Shown here: piece after piece, positions 10,101-18,225 of the stretch
Numbering within the stretch: position 1 is the stretch's first letter
How the letters are laid out: every line of letters begins with the position of its first letter
Source: Haloarcula pellucida
Lineage (GTDB): Archaea > Halobacteriota > Halobacteria > Halobacteriales > Haloarculaceae
Assembly (NCBI RefSeq): GCF_014647235.1
Contig: NZ_BMOU01000003.1
Span: 186,001 to 250,000, forward strand
Reading direction: 5' to 3'
DNA length: 64,000 nucleotides
Position numbers and translations under genes: made by a program
The notes under the pieces: model-generated
Databases searched by the model: none
The model's input: only the letters and a program-made list of their open reading frames with translations
Told to the model about the DNA's origin: nothing

Positions 10101-10480
10101 ACTGGCACACGGGCCAGATTACGCGGCGCGTCGAGGGGCTGATGAGCCACGTCGGCGAGAGCTTCGTGGAGATTCACCCCGACACCGCCGAGCAGTTGGG
10201 CGTCGCCGACGGCGAGTACGTCCGGGTGGAGTCCCGCCGTGGGTCCATCGTCGTCAAAGCGCAGGTCACCGACCGAGTGGGGCCGGGGACGCTGTTCATC
10301 CCGATGCACTTCGCGGCCGGCGCGGTGAACAAACTCACGGGCGAGACGTTCGACCCGACCGCGGGCATCCCCGAGTACAAGGTATCGAGCGTGCGTCTGG
10401 AACCGCTCGGTCCCGAGACGGACGAGACGGTGCTGCGGACGCCGGACGCCGGCGCCGGGAGCGTCGCCGGCGACGACTGA
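7193..10480 (+). CDS. fdhA: Formate dehydrogenase alpha subunit (molybdopterin/Fe-S, NuoG-type N-terminus)
   Basis: A 1095-residue molybdo- or tungstoenzyme. The N-terminal part (to about 320) is NuoG-like: a 2Fe-2S domain (CYYDREGDC ... CRTC), a His-Cys cluster motif HNLRCTTCNGNGRC, and two ferredoxin clusters (CILCNRCVDAC, CVSCGHCATVC). The catalytic part begins with its own 4Fe-4S motif (CGFCAVGCRFEM ... CVKGKFGHEF). Cys521 in NCARLCHSS sits where formate dehydrogenases carry Cys or selenocysteine, followed by His. The C-terminal MopB domain ends near residue 1080. It would oxidise formate to CO2 and pass electrons through its clusters. No twin-arginine signal is present, so it is cytoplasmic. 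Translationally coupled to the NuoF-like gene. Other MopB oxidoreductases are possible, but the Cys-His motif favours formate. Confidence 0.88.
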   Translation: MSTDETLPGVPDLTDPRSETPVTAEFETGTANDPDVGTIGDAPTTVTVDGEPVTVPPGSTLVDAMEAASGVSVDPGADGLEDADVPALCYYDREGDCSDEVGPRSECRTCMVETDAHGLVPSCSHPAEDGLDVRTDTPDAEEARSVNLDLVLSNHNLRCTTCNGNGRCELQDAAISEGVDHPRYGVFDERDEYEPIDDTSSFIQIDRNKCILCNRCVDACNDVQVEGVLRIEGHGEDTRIGFQSDAETMGDSECVSCGHCATVCPTGSLTEKGIGGAATLPLPGFTQRNSVGKVIEHEDVETIDDTTAPNRTFGAAEPLVGDEKGLAKFVSKAKRNAGDLAKQFGNEAFLAAEHTAESIAANTLPEGRLFDVASMVSKYRLGKIDKQETTCGFCAVGCRFEMWGKDGDSLGVVPVDDPDTAPANNFSTCVKGKFGHEFANSEKRVTEPMVRNDDGEFEAVEWDEALDYVADRLSQIQDEHGIDALGCLASSKGSNEEAYLVQKFARQVLGTKNVDNCARLCHSSTVAALQQTVGYGAMTNRINEDIGEADAYLISGSNTTESHPVLATRIKQNVRDGADLVVFDPRKVGIAEHADQYTRTNPGYDVAWLNGLMRYIIENDLQDTAFIERNTKNFEDLKEKVQAFTPETVEELAGVSPDELASAAETLAEADTVVFGWAMGMTQQSHGTENLLAMADLALLLGQLGKPGAGLSPFRGQNNVQGGGGDMGTLPGSLPGYQDPADDEVGEKFAEAWGERPPEEPGLKVPEMLAEAHEGNLRGMYVVGENPALSEPDIQHAAEALEDLEFLVVQDIFMTETAEYADVVLPAATSPEKHGTFTNTERRVQRVRPTAEPPGEARQDWEITQALANRLGYDWDYDHPREVMDEINSLVPIYGGVTYDRLESGEEHGLQWPCWDEDHLGTPYLYDYEEGNFNHDDGLARFVPADGGHPGELPDEEFPLTLTSGRVLYHWHTGQITRRVEGLMSHVGESFVEIHPDTAEQLGVADGEYVRVESRRGSIVVKAQVTDRVGPGTLFIPMHFAAGAVNKLTGETFDPTAGIPEYKVSSVRLEPLGPETDETVLRTPDAGAGSVAGDD

Positions 10481-10606
10481 GGCCGACTCGCTCCCGAAAC
10501 TCTACCGTTCCGTATCTCGACAGTTCACTCTGAGTTACGTATTTTTCACAGCGTTAACGCTGTTACGCACACCGGTCGAACGGCGGTTCGGCCCCGCTCG
10601 ACAGTA

Positions 10607-10615
10607 GTTTTATAC
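10607..10615 (+). promoter_or_regulatory. TATA-like box for folE
   Basis: GTTTTATAC, 25-33 bases before ATG 10640; this decides the start of the GTP cyclohydrolase gene. Confidence 0.65.
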
Positions 10616-10639
10616 GCTGGATTCCGTTTGTCCGACGTA

Positions 10640-11281
10640 ATGGATTCGCAGGAACAGCAGGCCGAGTTCCAGTACGACACTGGCGGCGAGACGACCGGTC
10701 CGATGGCCGGGTTCGACGAACAGAAGGCCCGAGAGGGCGCACGACTGCTTCTGGAAGCGGTCGGGCGGAACCCCGACGAGGCAGGTGTCTACGATACGTG
10801 GTACCGCCGCGTCCCAGCGATGCTGGAGACGCTCACCGAGGGGACGAGACACGAGGAGAAGCCAGTTATGCGAACGTTCGAGGCCGAGACGGACAGCCTC
10901 GTCGTCAAGACGAGCATTCCACTGCACAGCATGTGCGAACACCACCTGCTGCCGTTCGACGGCGTGGCCCACGTCGCGTACCGACCGGACGAGGAGATGG
11001 TCGGCCTCTCGAAGCTCATCCGCTACGTCCGGTGGCAGTCCCGACAACTGACCACACAGGAGGCGCTGACCCACGACATCGCGACGGGGCTGGCCGAAGA
11101 ACTGAACGCCGGCGGCGTGACCGTCGAGGTCACGGCGACGCACATGTGCGAGGTGATGCGCGGCGTCGAGACGGCGACGGAGACGACGACCAGAGCGGAG
11201 GCCGGGTCGCTCACCGACGCCGACCGCGAGCAGTTCCGCGAGTCGGTGCGGCGACACTCCGCGTCGGCAGCGACTCGCTGA
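10640..11281 (+). CDS. folE: GTP cyclohydrolase I
   Basis: A 213-residue type IA GTP cyclohydrolase, which makes 7,8-dihydroneopterin triphosphate from GTP as the first step of tetrahydrofolate synthesis. Zinc-site residues are visible in SMCEHHLLPFDG (Cys99, His101/102) and in THMCEVMRGVE near the C-terminus, where Cys is the second cysteine ligand. VGLSKLIRYVRW and the QEALTHDIA helix are family standard. An N-terminal Gln/Asp-rich extension of about 30 residues precedes the core. The ATG at 10640 has a TATA-like box 25-33 bases upstream. Many archaea use the unrelated MptA instead, so the presence of classical FolE fits the strong folate theme of this window. Confidence 0.95.
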   Translation: MDSQEQQAEFQYDTGGETTGPMAGFDEQKAREGARLLLEAVGRNPDEAGVYDTWYRRVPAMLETLTEGTRHEEKPVMRTFEAETDSLVVKTSIPLHSMCEHHLLPFDGVAHVAYRPDEEMVGLSKLIRYVRWQSRQLTTQEALTHDIATGLAEELNAGGVTVEVTATHMCEVMRGVETATETTTRAEAGSLTDADREQFRESVRRHSASAATR

Positions 11282-11382
11282 GGCGCCCGGCCGACGGCTA
11301 CGTATTTTGAGACAGTCTACGAACGAAAACGGGAACGAACAGCGGCGCAGGAAACGGCTCGGACAGCGTGAGGCTCGCCTGC

Positions 11383-13110
11383 TCAGAACAGGCCGGTGAT
11401 GTTGCCGTCCTCGTCGATGTCCATGTCGGCGGCGGCGGGACGCTGTGGGAGTCCCGGCATCGTCAGCGCGTCGGCGGTCAGCGCGACGATGAAGCCGGCA
11501 CCGGCCGACGGGTACACCTCGCTGATCTCCAGTTCCCAGCCCTCCGGCGCGCCCTTCTTGCTTGCGTCGTCGCTGAACGAGTGGAACGTCTTCGACATAC
11601 AGACCGGCACGTCGTCGAAGCCGAGGTCCTGCATGCGGTCGATGTCGTCCAGCGCGCCCCCGGTGAACTTCACGCCGTCGGCACCGTAGATTTCGGTGGC
11701 GACGGTCTCTATCTTCTCCTTGATGGGGGCCTCCTCGTCGTATAGGTACTCGAACTCGTCCTCGTCGCTCTCCTCGACGGCGCTGATGACGTGGTTACCG
11801 AGGTCCTCACCGCCCTCGCTGCCCTTCTCGAACACTTCGGATTCGGCCACTCGCACGCCGAGGTCGTTCTCGCAGTGGTCGAGCACTGCCTGTACCTCTT
11901 CCTCGGTGTCGTCGGGGAAGCGGTTGAGCGCGACGACGACCGGGACGCCGAACTGCTGGAGGTTCGAGACGTGCTTGTCGAGGTTCTCGAAGCCCCTCTC
12001 GACGGCGTCGACGCCGGACTCGTCGATCTCGTCGAAGTCGACCGGCCACTGGTCCAGTCCGTGGTACTGGAGCGCACGGATCGAGGAGACCAGCACGACG
12101 GCGTTCGGCGTCATATCTCCCAGACGACAGACGATGTTCATGAACTTCTCGGCGCCGAGGTCCGACCCGAACCCGGCCTCGGTGACGAGGTAGTCACCCA
12201 TGCCGAACGCGGCCTTGTCGGCGATGAGCGAGTTCGTCCCGTGGGCGATGTTCGCGAACGGGCCGCCGTGGACGAACGCGGGCGTCCCCTCGATAGTCTG
12301 GACGACGTTGGGCTTGATGGCGTCTCGGAGGAGCATCGTGACCGGCCCCGTCGCCTCGATGTCGTCGACCGTGATGGTCTCGCCGTCCTCGCCGTAGGCG
12401 ACGATGATGCGCGAGATGCGCTCCTTGAGGTCTTCGAGGTCGCTGGCGAGACAGAGGACGGCCATCAGTTCGGAGGCCGCCGTCAGTTTGAACCCGTCTT
12501 CCCGCGGGGTCCCGCCGCTCTCGCCGCCCAGTCCGACGACCGTCTCGCGGAGCGCGCGGTCGTTCATGTCCAGCGCGCGCTTCCACGCGACGTCGTTGAC
12601 GTTGATGTCGAGGTCGTTACCCTGCGAGAGGCGGGCGTCGAGCATCGCCGCGATGAGGTTGTGGGCCGCCGTCAGCGCGTGCAGGTCGCCCGTGAAGTGG
12701 AGGTTGATGTCCTCCATCGGAAGGACCTGCGACCGGCCGCCGCCGGCCGCGCCGCCCTTGACGCCGAACACCGGGCCGAGCGACGGTTCGCGGATGGCGA
12801 TCATCGCGTCCTCGCCCAGATGGTTGAGCGTCTGGCCCAGACCGACTGTCGTGACGGTCTTCCCCTCGCCCTTCGGCGTCGGCGTCATCCCCGTTACCAG
12901 CACGAGGTTCTGCTCGTTGTCCTCCGCTCGTTCGCGAAGACGGTCGATGGCGTGATGTTTGACCTTCGCGGTGTACTCCCCGAAGTACTGGAGGTCGTCG
13001 AGACCGAGGCCCCACGGCTCGACGAGTTCCCAGATGGGTTCCATGTCTGTCGACTGTGCGATGTCGTAGTCCGTCGGAATCGGGTCCTGTGGGTCGTCGT
13101 CTAGAGACAT
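11383..13110 (-). CDS. fhs: Formate-tetrahydrofolate ligase
   Basis: A 575-residue formate-tetrahydrofolate ligase (10-formyl-THF synthetase), which joins formate and THF with ATP and can run backwards to yield ATP and formate. It shows the P-loop-like VTGMTPTPKGEGKTVTTVGL, the EPSLGPVFGVKGGAAGGGRSQVLPMEDINLHFTGD-type segment (seen in parts), LDMNDRALR, and ANIAHGTNS. The C-terminus has MPGLPQRPAA. Length is normal. ATG 13110 is chosen because a TATA-like box lies at 13138-13145. Context with formate dehydrogenase, GlyA, sarcosine-type dehydrogenases and folate genes suggests one-carbon oxidation as well as purine supply. Confidence 0.96.
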   Translation of the reverse strand: MSLDDDPQDPIPTDYDIAQSTDMEPIWELVEPWGLGLDDLQYFGEYTAKVKHHAIDRLRERAEDNEQNLVLVTGMTPTPKGEGKTVTTVGLGQTLNHLGEDAMIAIREPSLGPVFGVKGGAAGGGRSQVLPMEDINLHFTGDLHALTAAHNLIAAMLDARLSQGNDLDINVNDVAWKRALDMNDRALRETVVGLGGESGGTPREDGFKLTAASELMAVLCLASDLEDLKERISRIIVAYGEDGETITVDDIEATGPVTMLLRDAIKPNVVQTIEGTPAFVHGGPFANIAHGTNSLIADKAAFGMGDYLVTEAGFGSDLGAEKFMNIVCRLGDMTPNAVVLVSSIRALQYHGLDQWPVDFDEIDESGVDAVERGFENLDKHVSNLQQFGVPVVVALNRFPDDTEEEVQAVLDHCENDLGVRVAESEVFEKGSEGGEDLGNHVISAVEESDEDEFEYLYDEEAPIKEKIETVATEIYGADGVKFTGGALDDIDRMQDLGFDDVPVCMSKTFHSFSDDASKKGAPEGWELEISEVYPSAGAGFIVALTADALTMPGLPQRPAAADMDIDEDGNITGLF

Positions 13111-13137
13111 CTCACCCGGACGTTCCCCGCACCGCCG

Positions 13138-13145
13138 TAATAATG
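13138..13145 (-). promoter_or_regulatory. TATA-like box for fhs
   Basis: The minus strand reads CATTATTA 28-35 bases ahead of ATG 13110. Confidence 0.5.
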
Positions 13146-13262
13146 TTAGTGTAGCTGACAAGTGGGGGATAGGATGTGTTCGCGTCCACCGCGTTCACTC
13201 GTCGTGTCCGCCAGCCGACGTGACGAGGTTCCGGCCCGCCGTACTCGTCGCTGGACCCCGCG

Positions 13263-14462
13263 TTACTCGCCGCGCAGATGCTCGACGACCGTCTCGGGGT
13301 CGGCGCCGAGGCCGCCGCCCTGTGCGAGCGTCGGTTGGCCGCCGCCGCCTCCGCCGAACTCGCCCGTCACGTCGTCGATAACGTCGTTCGCGTCCGTCTC
13401 GCCGTCCGTGCCGACGACGACGAACGTCGCCCCGTCTCGTCCGACGAGGACGACCACGTCCGCTACGTCGTCGTCCAGCGCTCCCACGCGGTCGGCGACG
13501 GTGTTGGGACCGACGCCGTCGACGGTGCCGACCAACCACGCCGCTCCGCCTCTGGCCGTCGTGTCGGCCGCCAGCGACGAGATGCGCGCGTCCAGCAGGC
13601 GCTCGCGGAGATCCTCGCTGTCGGCCTGTAGCGACTTCTTCTCCTCCAACAGCCCCTGTGCCCGCCGTCCGAGATCCTCGACGCTCGTATCGAGCGTGTC
13701 CGCGGCGCGGGACGCGCTCCGTCGTCGGTCTATCTGGCGCTGTATCGCCGACGGCCCGACGGCGTACTCGACGCGGACGAGGTCTGCGCCCGGGTTCGAG
13801 ACGTCGACGACCTCGATGGGTCCGATCTCGTTCGTGTTCCGAACGTGCGTGCCACCACAGGCCGAGACGTCCCAGCCGTCGATCTCGACGATGCGGACGC
13901 CGTCCGCCGGGTCGGCGTCGCCGAGGTTGAACACGATGTCGTCGTCCGCGTGTGCCTCCTCGACGTCCATCTCGTACCACTCCACCGACCGACTGTCCCA
14001 GACGGCCTCGTTGGCCATGCGCTGGAACGTGAGGGCGTTCACCTCGTCGGCGTCCGCGTCGGCGTCGAAGTCGAGGCGGACGGTGTCCTCACCGATGTCG
14101 AACCCGCCGTAGCCGTGACTGTCGAACAGTTGCCGGCCGACGCCGTAGACCACGTGACTCGCGGTGTGGGCCCGCATGCTGTACGTCCGGAACTGCTCGT
14201 CTATCTCGCCGCTTGTCGTCTCGCCGACTTCGATTTCGGGTGTCTCAGCGAGTGTATGGACCGTTTCACCGTCGCGTTGCTGGACGTCGACGACGTCGAC
14301 GCCGGCGAGTGTGCCCTCGTCGGCCGGTTGGCCACCCCCTTCGGCGTAGAAGTACGTCTGGTTCAGCGTCACGTCGCGGCCGTCGACGGAACGGACTGTC
14401 GCGTCGAACGACGTCACGTATGGCTGGTCGCTGGCGAGGTTGGCTGTCGCTTCCACGGTCAT
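13263..14462 (-). CDS. alaX: Alanyl-tRNA editing protein AlaX-L
   Basis: A 399-residue free-standing editing protein that deacylates Ser- or Gly-mischarged tRNA-Ala. The N-terminal part matches the second additional domain of AlaRS, with zinc ligands His99/His103 (HTASH) and Cys202/His206 (CGGTH). TYFYAEGGGQPADEG is the usual AlaX motif. From about residue 245 there is a coiled region and then a DHHA1-like C-Ala domain ending in a glycine-rich GGGGGGQPTLAQGGG motif. This is the long AlaX-L form. A TATA-like box at 14487-14493 lies 25-31 bases upstream of the ATG. The gene is divergent from folCP, with only 97 bases between the two starts. Confidence 0.93.
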   Translation of the reverse strand: MTVEATANLASDQPYVTSFDATVRSVDGRDVTLNQTYFYAEGGGQPADEGTLAGVDVVDVQQRDGETVHTLAETPEIEVGETTSGEIDEQFRTYSMRAHTASHVVYGVGRQLFDSHGYGGFDIGEDTVRLDFDADADADEVNALTFQRMANEAVWDSRSVEWYEMDVEEAHADDDIVFNLGDADPADGVRIVEIDGWDVSACGGTHVRNTNEIGPIEVVDVSNPGADLVRVEYAVGPSAIQRQIDRRRSASRAADTLDTSVEDLGRRAQGLLEEKKSLQADSEDLRERLLDARISSLAADTTARGGAAWLVGTVDGVGPNTVADRVGALDDDVADVVVLVGRDGATFVVVGTDGETDANDVIDDVTGEFGGGGGGQPTLAQGGGLGADPETVVEHLRGE

Positions 14463-14486
14463 GCCCGTCGCCTCGCGGGCCGTGCC

Positions 14487-14534
14487 AATAAATCACGTGT
14501 TCGAGGCCGCTCCGTCGGACGGCGATAGCTTAAT
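14487..14534. promoter_or_regulatory. Divergent promoter region, alaX and folCP
   Basis: Two TATA-like boxes face away from each other in the 97-base gap: ATTTATT on the minus strand (14487-14493) 25-31 bases before alaX, and GCTTAAT on the plus strand (14528-14534) 26-32 bases before the ATG of folCP at 14560. Both genes therefore look leaderless. Confidence 0.55.
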
Positions 14535-14559
14535 CAGTCCGAAGCCGACCATATGTGCT

Positions 14560-16947
14560 ATGGAGTACCACGAGTCAGCCGACTACCTGCAGTCACTACA
14601 GCGCCGTCGGCCCAAACTCGGGACGGAGACGACGGCGCGGATGCTCTCGCACCTCGGGACGCCGCAGGCGTCCCTCGACTGCGTCCAGATTGCCGGGTCG
14701 AACGGCAAGGGTAGCACGGCCCGGATGCTGGAGAGCGTCCTCCGAACTGCCGGTCTGGACGTAGGGCTGTTCACGTCGCCGGCCCTGAACGACTTTCGCG
14801 AGCAAGTGACGGTCAACGGCCGCAAGGTCCCCAAAGCGCGGGTCACGGAGTTCGTCGAGCGAATCGACCCCTGTATCGAGCGGTTGCGAGCGGACGACGA
14901 CATGCCCACGCACTTCGAAGTCCTCACCGCCCTCGCGCTGTACCACTTCGGCGCCGAGGACGTGGACGTCGCCGTCCTCGAAGTCGGCATCGGCGGCCGG
15001 TACGACGCGACCAGCGCCGTCGACCCGGTCGCGAGCGCCGTCACGAGCGTCAGTTTGGAACACACCGACCTGCTCGGTGACACCGTCGAGGAGATCGCTC
15101 GCGACAAGGCACAGGTCGCGCCCGCGGACGCACCGCTGGTAACCGGTGCCGACGGTGCGGCGCTCGACGCCATTCGGACGGAGTCGGACGTGATACAGGT
15201 CGGCGGAGACGAGGCCGACGTTTCTGCCGTCGAGGACGGGATGTCTTCCGCCGTCGAGAATCACGTCTCGATAACCGGGTCGGAGTGGGCCGTCGAGACG
15301 AACCTCAAACTGTTAGGCCAGCATCAGGCGACGAACGCGGGCGTCGCCGCGACGCTCGCGAGACAGGTCGCGTCGGTAACCGAACGGACGATAGCACACG
15401 GGTTGCGAAAGGCGACGTGGCCCGGCCGGTTCGAAGTCCGCTCGACGGAACCGCTGGTCGTCCTCGACGGGTCGCACAATCCCGGCGCAGTAGCGACGCT
15501 CTCCGACTTGCTCTCGCGATACGACTACGACGACCTACACCTCGTCTTCGCGGCGATGGGTGGGAAGGACATCGACGGTATGGTCGCCGAACTACCGCGG
15601 GTCGACACTGCGTACGCGACACGGCCGGATGTCGACCGCGCGGCGACTGTCGAGACGCTCGCCGACGCCCTCGACGGTCACGCCGAGACCGTCCAGCGTA
15701 TCGAGCCCGTCCCCGAGGCGACGGAGCGAGCGCTAGCCGCCGCCGACGAGTCCGACTGTGTCCTCGTCGCCGGGTCACTGTACGCCGTCGCGGAGGCACG
15801 GGACCGCTGGACGCGGAGCGTGGTCCCCAAAGACGCCGGGGCGTCGAGTTCGGTGACGCCGACGGCCAGAGCCGACGGAGGGACGACCGCCGACGGCGTC
15901 GACAGTCGCGTGCTCTCGACGACACTTCGACCCGAACAGGCGGCGGTAGTCGACGAGCGCCTAGCGGCCATCGGCGGCACGTGTGTACACACCGAACGCG
16001 AAGCGCCAGAGAAACTGGTCTCGACGACCCTCTCGGGGACACCCGCGCAACTGCGTACCCTCACGAGCGCCCTCGAAGACGCGGGTCACGGCCTCGGCCG
16101 TCTCGCCGAGCAACTCCAGACGGTGCTGGACGGACCACCGTCGGCCGAGGCGGTCGATACCGAGGGGACGGCGGTGATGGGTATCCTGAACGTCACGCCC
16201 GATAGCTTCCACGACGGCGGCGAGTACAACCGTCTCGACGCGGCGGTCGAGCGCGCCGAGGAGATGGTCGGCGCGGGCGCGGACATCGTCGACGTCGGTG
16301 GGGAGAGTACTCGTCCCGGCGCCGACCCGGTCTCCGTGAGCGAGGAAATCGACCGGGTGGTCCCGATAATCGAGGCGCTCTCGTCGCTAGAGGTACCCAT
16401 CTCTGTCGACACCCGGAAAGCCGCCGTCGCGGACGCCGCACTGGCCGCCGGTGCCGACATCGTCAACGACGTGTCGGGACTGTCGGACCCCGAGATGCGG
16501 TTCGTCGTCGCCGACCACGGCGCCTCGCTGATCCTCATGCACAGCCTCTCGGCACCCGTCGACCCGGACCGGACGACGACGTACGACGACGTGGTCACAG
16601 ACGTCGTTTCCGACCTCCGCGAGCAGGTGTTGCTCGCCGAACAGGCGGGTATCGACCGGGAGCAGATTATCGTCGACCCGGGTTGTGGGTTCGGCAAGGA
16701 CGCGGCCGAGTCGTTCGCGCTGGTCGACCGCCTCGCGGAGCTACGAGCGCTCGGCTGTCCCGTGATGGTCGGCCACTCCCGGAAGTCGATGTTCGAGCGA
16801 GTCGGCTGTCGGAGCGGGGACCGTCTCCCGCCGACCATCGCCGTAACGACCATGGCGGCCGAACGGAGCGCCGACGTGGTTCGGGTCCACGACGTCAGCG
16901 AGAACGCGGCGGCGGTGCGAACGGTTTCGGAAGCGGACGACGTGTAA
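14560..16947 (+). CDS. folCP: Bifunctional folylpolyglutamate synthase / dihydropteroate synthase
   Basis: A 795-residue fusion. The N-terminal FolC domain (about 1-425) has the ATP loop AGSNGKGST at 45-53, the folate/Mg loop EVGIGGRYDATS, and LDGSHNPGA; it adds glutamate to folates. A linker of about 110 residues follows. The FolP domain (about 540-795) begins VMGILNVTPDSFHDGG and has VDVGGESTRPGA, NDVSGL, DPGCGFGK and GHSRKSM, and condenses p-aminobenzoate with the pterin. Fusions of this type are known in haloarchaea. Start at ATG 14560 is supported by a TATA-like box. With FolE and DHFR in the window this covers much of THF synthesis. Confidence 0.95.
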   Translation: MEYHESADYLQSLQRRRPKLGTETTARMLSHLGTPQASLDCVQIAGSNGKGSTARMLESVLRTAGLDVGLFTSPALNDFREQVTVNGRKVPKARVTEFVERIDPCIERLRADDDMPTHFEVLTALALYHFGAEDVDVAVLEVGIGGRYDATSAVDPVASAVTSVSLEHTDLLGDTVEEIARDKAQVAPADAPLVTGADGAALDAIRTESDVIQVGGDEADVSAVEDGMSSAVENHVSITGSEWAVETNLKLLGQHQATNAGVAATLARQVASVTERTIAHGLRKATWPGRFEVRSTEPLVVLDGSHNPGAVATLSDLLSRYDYDDLHLVFAAMGGKDIDGMVAELPRVDTAYATRPDVDRAATVETLADALDGHAETVQRIEPVPEATERALAAADESDCVLVAGSLYAVAEARDRWTRSVVPKDAGASSSVTPTARADGGTTADGVDSRVLSTTLRPEQAAVVDERLAAIGGTCVHTEREAPEKLVSTTLSGTPAQLRTLTSALEDAGHGLGRLAEQLQTVLDGPPSAEAVDTEGTAVMGILNVTPDSFHDGGEYNRLDAAVERAEEMVGAGADIVDVGGESTRPGADPVSVSEEIDRVVPIIEALSSLEVPISVDTRKAAVADAALAAGADIVNDVSGLSDPEMRFVVADHGASLILMHSLSAPVDPDRTTTYDDVVTDVVSDLREQVLLAEQAGIDREQIIVDPGCGFGKDAAESFALVDRLAELRALGCPVMVGHSRKSMFERVGCRSGDRLPPTIAVTTMAAERSADVVRVHDVSENAAAVRTVSEADDV

Positions 16948-17035
16948 CCGACCCACCGTGGCGACGGAGACACGGCTACCGCAGCGGACGATGCCGACCG
17001 ACAGTTTTTCACATCCCGTCGAGAAACTGCGTAGC

Positions 17036-17626
17036 ATGCTAGCAGCAGACGTGGCAGTCGTCGCGGCGGCGGTTCTCGGGCCGTTCTCGACGCTCTCCCT
17101 GCAGGCGTTCGACCCGACGACGGTCACCGACGCATCCCCGACGTTTCGGGCCGCGGCGTCGTTCTTCCTGACGGTGCTGTTCGGCGGCGCCGTCATCTAT
17201 CGGGACGGCGGCCGCATCGAGGCGGCCGTCGAGTCGTCGCGTCGACGGCCGCTCGTCGCCGCCCTGTACGGCTTGATGGCCTTCGGTGTCGTCACGTTCT
17301 TCGTGGCGTACGCGCTCAGCCAACTCGCGAACCTCGGCGTCGGCGCGACGGCAGTGGGCGTCATCGGTACCGTCGTCCTCGGTGTCGCCGTACTCACGCT
17401 GGGCGGTTTCGGCTTCGCCGTCGTCGGCGTCTGGGTGACCGAGGCCGTCGGCGGGCGAGACCCGTGGATCGGGCTGGTCGGCGTCGGCGCCGTCAGCGCC
17501 ATCGCGTGGTTTGTCCTGCCAGTCGTGGTGAGCCTCGTGGTGTGGCTTGCCATCGCTGCCGTCGGCATCGGCGGGTCCGCACGAGAGTGGGTCCACGGCA
17601 GTGCCCGCCCCGCGAAATCCGCATAG
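17036..17626 (+). CDS. Hypothetical membrane protein
   Basis: A 196-residue protein with five or six hydrophobic segments (for example VAVVAAAVLGPFSTLSL, ASFFLTVLFGGAVIY, ALYGLMAFGVVTFFVAYAL, GVIGTVVLGVAVLTLGGFGF, and two near the C-terminus). A short RRR loop lies between the second and third. I do not recognise a functional family. ATG 17036 is preferred over upstream in-frame ATGs because TTTTTCAC at 17004-17011 lies 25-32 bases before it. The gene starts 88 bases after folCP ends. Confidence 0.65.
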   Translation: MLAADVAVVAAAVLGPFSTLSLQAFDPTTVTDASPTFRAAASFFLTVLFGGAVIYRDGGRIEAAVESSRRRPLVAALYGLMAFGVVTFFVAYALSQLANLGVGATAVGVIGTVVLGVAVLTLGGFGFAVVGVWVTEAVGGRDPWIGLVGVGAVSAIAWFVLPVVVSLVVWLAIAAVGIGGSAREWVHGSARPAKSA

Positions 17627-17672
17627 CGTCGGTCTGCCAACGCACAAACGTGTGCGGTCCATAGCGGTCAGC

Positions 17673-17900
17673 ATGGAACCGCTTCAGCTACCGTTCGATT
17701 CGGGATTCGTCGAGATAGCGGCTCAACTCGTCGGGGCTGTCGGCGCTCTCGTCCTGCTCCTGTTGCTGGTCGCCTTCGGTGGGTTCGCCTACAAGAGCCT
17801 CGCTGGCGACGGCATCCGCTGGCCCGACGAGACGGAGGAGGCCGAAGAGGAGGACGGCGTCACGCGAGGGTCCGACGAAGACGACTGGAAGTTCTATTGA
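17673..17900 (+). CDS. Small single-pass membrane protein
   Basis: A 75-residue protein with one long hydrophobic helix (IAAQLVGAVGALVLLLLLVAFGGFAY, about 15-40) and a highly acidic C-terminal tail (ETEEAEEEDG) ending in DDWKFY. No family recognised. The stop codon is followed within 8 bases by the 80-bp inverted-repeat element, which could form the transcript end. Confidence 0.65.
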   Translation: MEPLQLPFDSGFVEIAAQLVGAVGALVLLLLLVAFGGFAYKSLAGDGIRWPDETEEAEEEDGVTRGSDEDDWKFY

Positions 17901-17908
17901 GGGCCCTC

Positions 17909-17988
17909 ATACTGGTGGCTGTAAGTTCGTAACGATATTCGCCACCCCGGGGTGGCGAAGTACTTCAGTTTGTTACAGCCACCAGTAT
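17909..17988. mobile_element. 80-bp miniature inverted-repeat element, copy 1
   Basis: A palindromic element with perfect 16-bp terminal inverted repeats ATACTGGTGGCTGTAA and a central 22-bp perfect palindrome built around CCCCGGGG. A second copy of the same length lies at 57683-57762 in the opposite orientation and matches at 76 of 80 positions. Both copies are flanked by CTC on the left and CAG on the right. No transposase is encoded, so it would be a non-autonomous (MITE-like) element. The sequence would also form a strong hairpin and may act as a bidirectional transcription terminator. IS family not assigned. Confidence 0.8.
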
Positions 17989-17991
17989 CAG

Positions 17992-18225
17992 TCGCCCTCG
18001 GCGCTCGCCGTCGAGCGGAGCGCTGATACCCCCGCCGACGATGAGCAGGGACGGACCGCCCATCAGACCGCCCCAGATGACCCGATTGACCGTCGAGGGG
18101 TGTTGCTTGCCGCCGGTCGCGAGCATGCCCAGCGCGAGTGTCGAGGAGTTTCGGGGCCCGGTGGTCGATCCTGCGACGATATACGACACCCGTTCAACTG
18201 TGGCTGGTCGATCGTGGGATGTCAC
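17992..18225 (-). pseudogene. Fragment of a BCCT transporter gene
   Basis: On the minus strand a roughly 45-residue stretch reads SSTLALGMLATGGKQH then PSTVNRVIWGGLMGG and LLIVGGGIS. This aligns with the late BCCT segment of the intact neighbour (SGSLVVDHLTSGGKHD ... RVFWAITEGAVAASLL). Upstream of it the frame does not continue into the conserved FVTSSD-type helix, and downstream the homology ends just before the 80-bp inverted-repeat element. It is a remnant of a third BCCT gene, probably a decayed tandem copy. The frame can be read from 18225 into the element, but I do not expect a working protein. Confidence 0.65.

Noticed and set aside
11791-13104. Open frame of 437 codons on the plus strand across fhs
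   Set aside because: Antisense shadow of the clear formate-THF ligase gene; low-complexity Val/Arg/Asp composition.
17909-17988. The 80-bp element as an IS200/IS605 end
   Set aside because: Those elements lack terminal inverted repeats; this element has perfect 16-bp inverted ends.
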